Positions 6,133 to 7,995 of a DNA stretch of 7,995 nucleotides are shown one piece after another. This DNA is from an uncultured Nitrososphaerales archaeon (GTDB taxonomy: Archaea > Thermoproteota > Nitrososphaeria > Nitrososphaerales > JAAOZN01). How positions within the stretch are numbered: the first letter of the stretch is position 1; every line of letters begins with the position of its first letter. Both the position numbers and the translations under genes were made by a program. The notes below the pieces were generated by a model, which worked only from the letters and a program-made list of their open reading frames with translations, did no database searches and was not told the DNA's origin. Location of the stretch: the NCBI GenBank assembly GCA_938029515.1, contig CALJAQ010000008.1, forward strand, positions 1 to 7,995, given 5' to 3'.

Positions 6133-7194
6133 CTAAGACGCTTGATCTTGATACGGATTCCTATTCTTCAACACACTATAGTAGCGTAGTAGGAGCTTCC
6201 TCGCTGTTGCAACAATAGCTACCTGCCTCCCCTTCCTCTCAGCAAGATGGTGGTAGAATCTTGATATGGATGTTTCATGCTTTACGTGTGCATATTCGAC
6301 CATATCCACCTCAGCCACCTTGAGCCCTGCTTCGTTACTGAACCATACTTCACGCGCCTCCCTGAAACCCTTACAGAAGACCAGCGTAGGAGCATAGCTT
6401 CTCACCGTCTGGGAAGCGCTCTACTCTCCTGACCTCTGATTTTATGAGGAGGCTAAGTAGTACCCTATGCATAGTATAAGGAGCCTTACATCTCATCTTC
6501 ATAAGCCCTCTCCTTCAGCCTTCTTGATAGAGCTGAGATCTCCCTCTTCAATGCGTCGATAAGCCTCAGACACATATCCAGCGGCTCAAGGACCTTAGCA
6601 ATCGATACCCTTCTCGGTGAATAACCTATAGCAGCTTCTTCACCCCATTATAGGTGTAGTCTCTTATCTCCATCTTCAGCCTACCCCTCTCTCTAACCAA
6701 GAATGCTCTCCACTCACCACCTCTCTTATTGATGCTATATCTTCATCAGGCAATGATGGTGGTAGCGCATCGAGCCTAATAAGCTCAGCCAACACTCTAG
6801 CATCAACCATAACACCCTTCACCCTAGACTCAGCTATCAACCTGGTTTTAGTAGGGTGAGAGACTAGAATATCGTACCCATCTTTCACCAACACCTATAG
6901 ATTGGAGCTATGCAGGTAGATGCCTCCACCACCACTCTCTTAGGATGATGCAGGCTCAAGAACTCTATAGCACTGTTCGAAACGATGATGAAGCGTATAG
7001 GTGGGGTGATGCTGAAGTGGGCTCAAGAACTCTATAGCACTGTTCGAAACTAGCTGTCGTCTTTTTGGGTTAAAGAAAATTTTACGGCTCAAGAACTCTA
7101 TAGCGCTGTTCGAAACCCTCCTATCATCAACCAAGCTCATCGATGATAGCGCATAGCAACCACTCTTATCCAACCCACAAAACAAGGCGTTCAC
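6133..7194 (-). pseudogene. IS110-family transposase relic with many frameshifts and an internal repeat array
   Basis: Conserved IS110 blocks occur in order but hop between frames. N-terminal RuvC-like domain: CGLDKSGCYA just after 7194; VSNSAIEFLS then LHHPKRVVVEAST (6983 onward, catalytic-type E); GYDILVSHPTKTRLIAES and VDARVLAELIRLDALP (from 6894). Middle: LVRERGRLKMEIRDY (from 6700), LFTEKGID (from 6624), KVLEPLDMCLRLIDALKREI (from 6596). C-terminal Tnp domain: LIKSEVRRVERFPDGEKL followed by CSYAGL (from 6448), VKYGSVTKQGSRWLRW (from 6353), HVKHETSISRFYHHLAERKG and VAIVATARKLL (to 6133). At least nine frame changes plus in-frame stops (for example 6628-6626, 6488-6486, 6373-6371) rule out function. 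The usual KTDKxDA motif reads KGVMVDA, so one catalytic aspartate is lost. The 90-, 84- and 72-codon open stretches in this region are fragments of this relic. The original start may lie up to ~25 bp further right. Confidence 0.9.
6953..7116 (+). CRISPR. Minimal CRISPR-like array: three 31-bp repeats, two spacers, formed from transposase coding sequence
   Basis: Repeats lie at 6953-6983, 7020-7050 and 7086-7116. Each starts GGCTCAAGAA and ends CTGTTCGAAAC; the first two are identical and the third differs at one base (A to G at repeat position 20). Identity stops exactly at the boundaries in all copies. Spacers are 36 bp (6984-7019) and 35 bp (7051-7085), unrelated to each other. Repeat and spacer lengths fit archaeal type I/III arrays, and the GAAAC end resembles the common archaeal repeat end that becomes the crRNA 5' handle, suggesting plus-strand transcription. 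The variant repeat at the right end, where arrays usually degenerate, agrees with a leader on the left. No cas gene is in the window and no canonical leader is seen. The repeat lies inside the IS110 transposase relic and is part of its coding sequence. Confidence 0.7.
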
Positions 7195-7270
7195 ACGATG
7201 CCTTGCACGCTTCTCCCTCCTCGTATCATCATCACATCAAGATGATCTTAGCTTAACATCTAGGTAGCGT
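7195..7270. other. Gap between hyuB stop and transposase relic
   Basis: Minus strand carries GAGGAGGG near 7215 and an in-frame extension (EKRARHR) ahead of the GTG at 7194, so the 5' end and ribosome binding site of the transposase gene probably lie here. No terminal repeat of the element or TATA box is evident. Confidence 0.3.
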
Positions 7271-7995
7271 TTAACAGTTTGAGAGCCGAATCCTCTTAGT
7301 CTCCTCCCAGTCTATCTTCCCATCGACTATAGCAACGCCGTAAATTTCTTTTGCGGCCTTTAGAGATACATACCCATCTAGCACATCTTCTAGCACCAAA
7401 GTTGGATCTCTCTCCTTTGGATTACCGTAGCCTCCGCCTCCTGCGGTTTTAAGTATGCATCTATCACCAGCCTTCACTTTCGCTCTAAATGTGCCTACCC
7501 GCCTCTCTTTGTCGGTGCCTGCGTAGATATACATCCCGCTAGGTTCAGCATCATACCCTCCAGCCAAACCCCAGGGCTTTGTTTTACTCTTCTTCATCAC
7601 AGAGAGGAAATCGCCTTCTGCTGTAAAGGATATGTCCCTTTGCACCCCTAAACCTCCCCTATACCTGCCAGCGCCGCCTGAGTCGGTTATGAACTCAAGC
7701 CGCTCTATCATCATCCCTGTTCTGATCTCTAGCACCTCAATCGGCGTGTTTCTCACAACAGGCGTAGAATGGTGTTGGAGCCCATTAGAGCCGTCGTGAT
7801 CAGGTGAAGCACCCCAGCCGATGACCTCGTTATTGCTTAACGCGTAGGGTCTGCCTGTATCTGGATGGAACCCAACCATCATGAAGCCTGGAACATCTCC
7901 TCCTGAGGATGCTGGCATCCTGTCGCCCAGCCCTTTTGAAGCAGCTTTACAGATCAGTTCAAGCCCAACTATCCCAGTCCAGAGTGTGTAGGTTG
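7271..7995 (-). CDS. hyuB: Hydantoinase B / oxoprolinase subunit (HyuB), C-terminal part; N-terminus outside window
   Basis: The frame is open from the right edge (about 241 codons) to TAA at 7273-7271; the internal ATG at 7918 is not the start, since upstream codons continue in frame (TYTLWTGIVGLELICKAA). HyuB proteins are usually 500 or more residues, so less than half is present. Family hallmarks are QHHSTPVVRNTPIE, the glycine-rich GGAGRYRGGLGVQRDI, AGGGGYGNPKERDP near the C-terminus, and LVLEDVLDGYVSLKAAKEIYGV at the end. HyuB pairs with HyuA to hydrolyse hydantoins, N-methylhydantoin or 5-oxoproline in an ATP-dependent reaction, and related subunits occur in acetone/acetophenone carboxylases, so the substrate is not fixed by sequence. 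HyuA would be expected beyond the right edge. The transposase relic begins less than 80 bp after its stop. Confidence 0.9.
   Translation of the reverse strand, partial: TYTLWTGIVGLELICKAASKGLGDRMPASSGGDVPGFMMVGFHPDTGRPYALSNNEVIGWGASPDHDGSNGLQHHSTPVVRNTPIEVLEIRTGMMIERLEFITDSGGAGRYRGGLGVQRDISFTAEGDFLSVMKKSKTKPWGLAGGYDAEPSGMYIYAGTDKERRVGTFRAKVKAGDRCILKTAGGGGYGNPKERDPTLVLEDVLDGYVSLKAAKEIYGVAIVDGKIDWEETKRIRLSNC

Noticed and set aside
6583..6590. Further GGCTCAAG copy resembling the start of the repeat
   Set aside because: Just 8-9 bases match; it encodes LEP in the KVLEPLD block of the transposase, so it is chance.
6883..6913. Possible fourth, degenerate repeat to the left of the array
   Set aside because: Only CTATAG and a few scattered bases match at the expected spacing, and this stretch encodes conserved transposase residues (APIYR), so it is not a repeat.
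6940..7194. Open frame of 84 codons as an independent small gene
   Set aside because: It is the N-terminal transposase fragment read through the repeat array; the repeated NSAIEFLS and the IS110 context explain it fully.
7117..7194. Further repeat to the right of the array
   Set aside because: No match beyond short TAGCGC-like words; the sequence is transposase N-terminal coding (CGLDKSGCYA).

Overview
The window looks archaeal, probably from a thermophilic or mesophilic member of the TACK group. Three lines of evidence point there. First, it carries a LysW-dependent lysine pathway. Second, three promoters have archaeal TATA boxes about 26-27 bp upstream of start codons, which implies leaderless or nearly leaderless transcripts. 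Third, it has an archaeal-style ThiI without a rhodanese domain and an Lrp/AsnC regulator next to the lysine genes. I cannot name a species. Every gene found lies on the minus strand, so the window reads from right to left.

Right edge (7995-7271): the C-terminal part of a hydantoinase B / oxoprolinase (HyuB) subunit, whose N-terminus is outside the window. Next (about 7218-6133) is the wreck of an IS110-family transposase. Its conserved blocks appear in the correct order but jump frame about nine times and contain stop codons. Embedded in its N-terminal coding region (6953-7116) is a three-repeat, two-spacer CRISPR-like array. The 31-bp repeat is itself a piece of the transposase gene: read on the minus strand it encodes VSNSAIEFLS, in frame with conserved transposase sequence on both outer sides of the array. 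This is what ectopic Cas1-Cas2 integration into a non-CRISPR site would leave behind, and it is the most interesting feature here.

Middle (5929-4766): thiI, tRNA 4-thiouridine synthase (THUMP plus PP-loop), with its own promoter. Then a single Lrp/AsnC regulator (4700-4287), likely the LysM type, also with its own promoter.

Left half (4239-1): a tight operon starting from a TATA box just after the regulator gene: homocitrate synthase, lysW (only 59 codons, carrier protein ending in EDWGE), lysX (ATP-grasp ligase joining the substrate to LysW), lysK (M20 hydrolase releasing lysine from LysW), then a predicted nucleotidyltransferase that starts one base after the lysK stop and runs off the left edge. 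Homocitrate synthase commits 2-oxoglutarate to the alpha-aminoadipate route, LysX protects aminoadipate by attaching it to the LysW C-terminal glutamate, and LysK removes the carrier at the end. The intervening enzymes (LysY, LysZ, LysJ, homoaconitase, homoisocitrate dehydrogenase) are not in the window.
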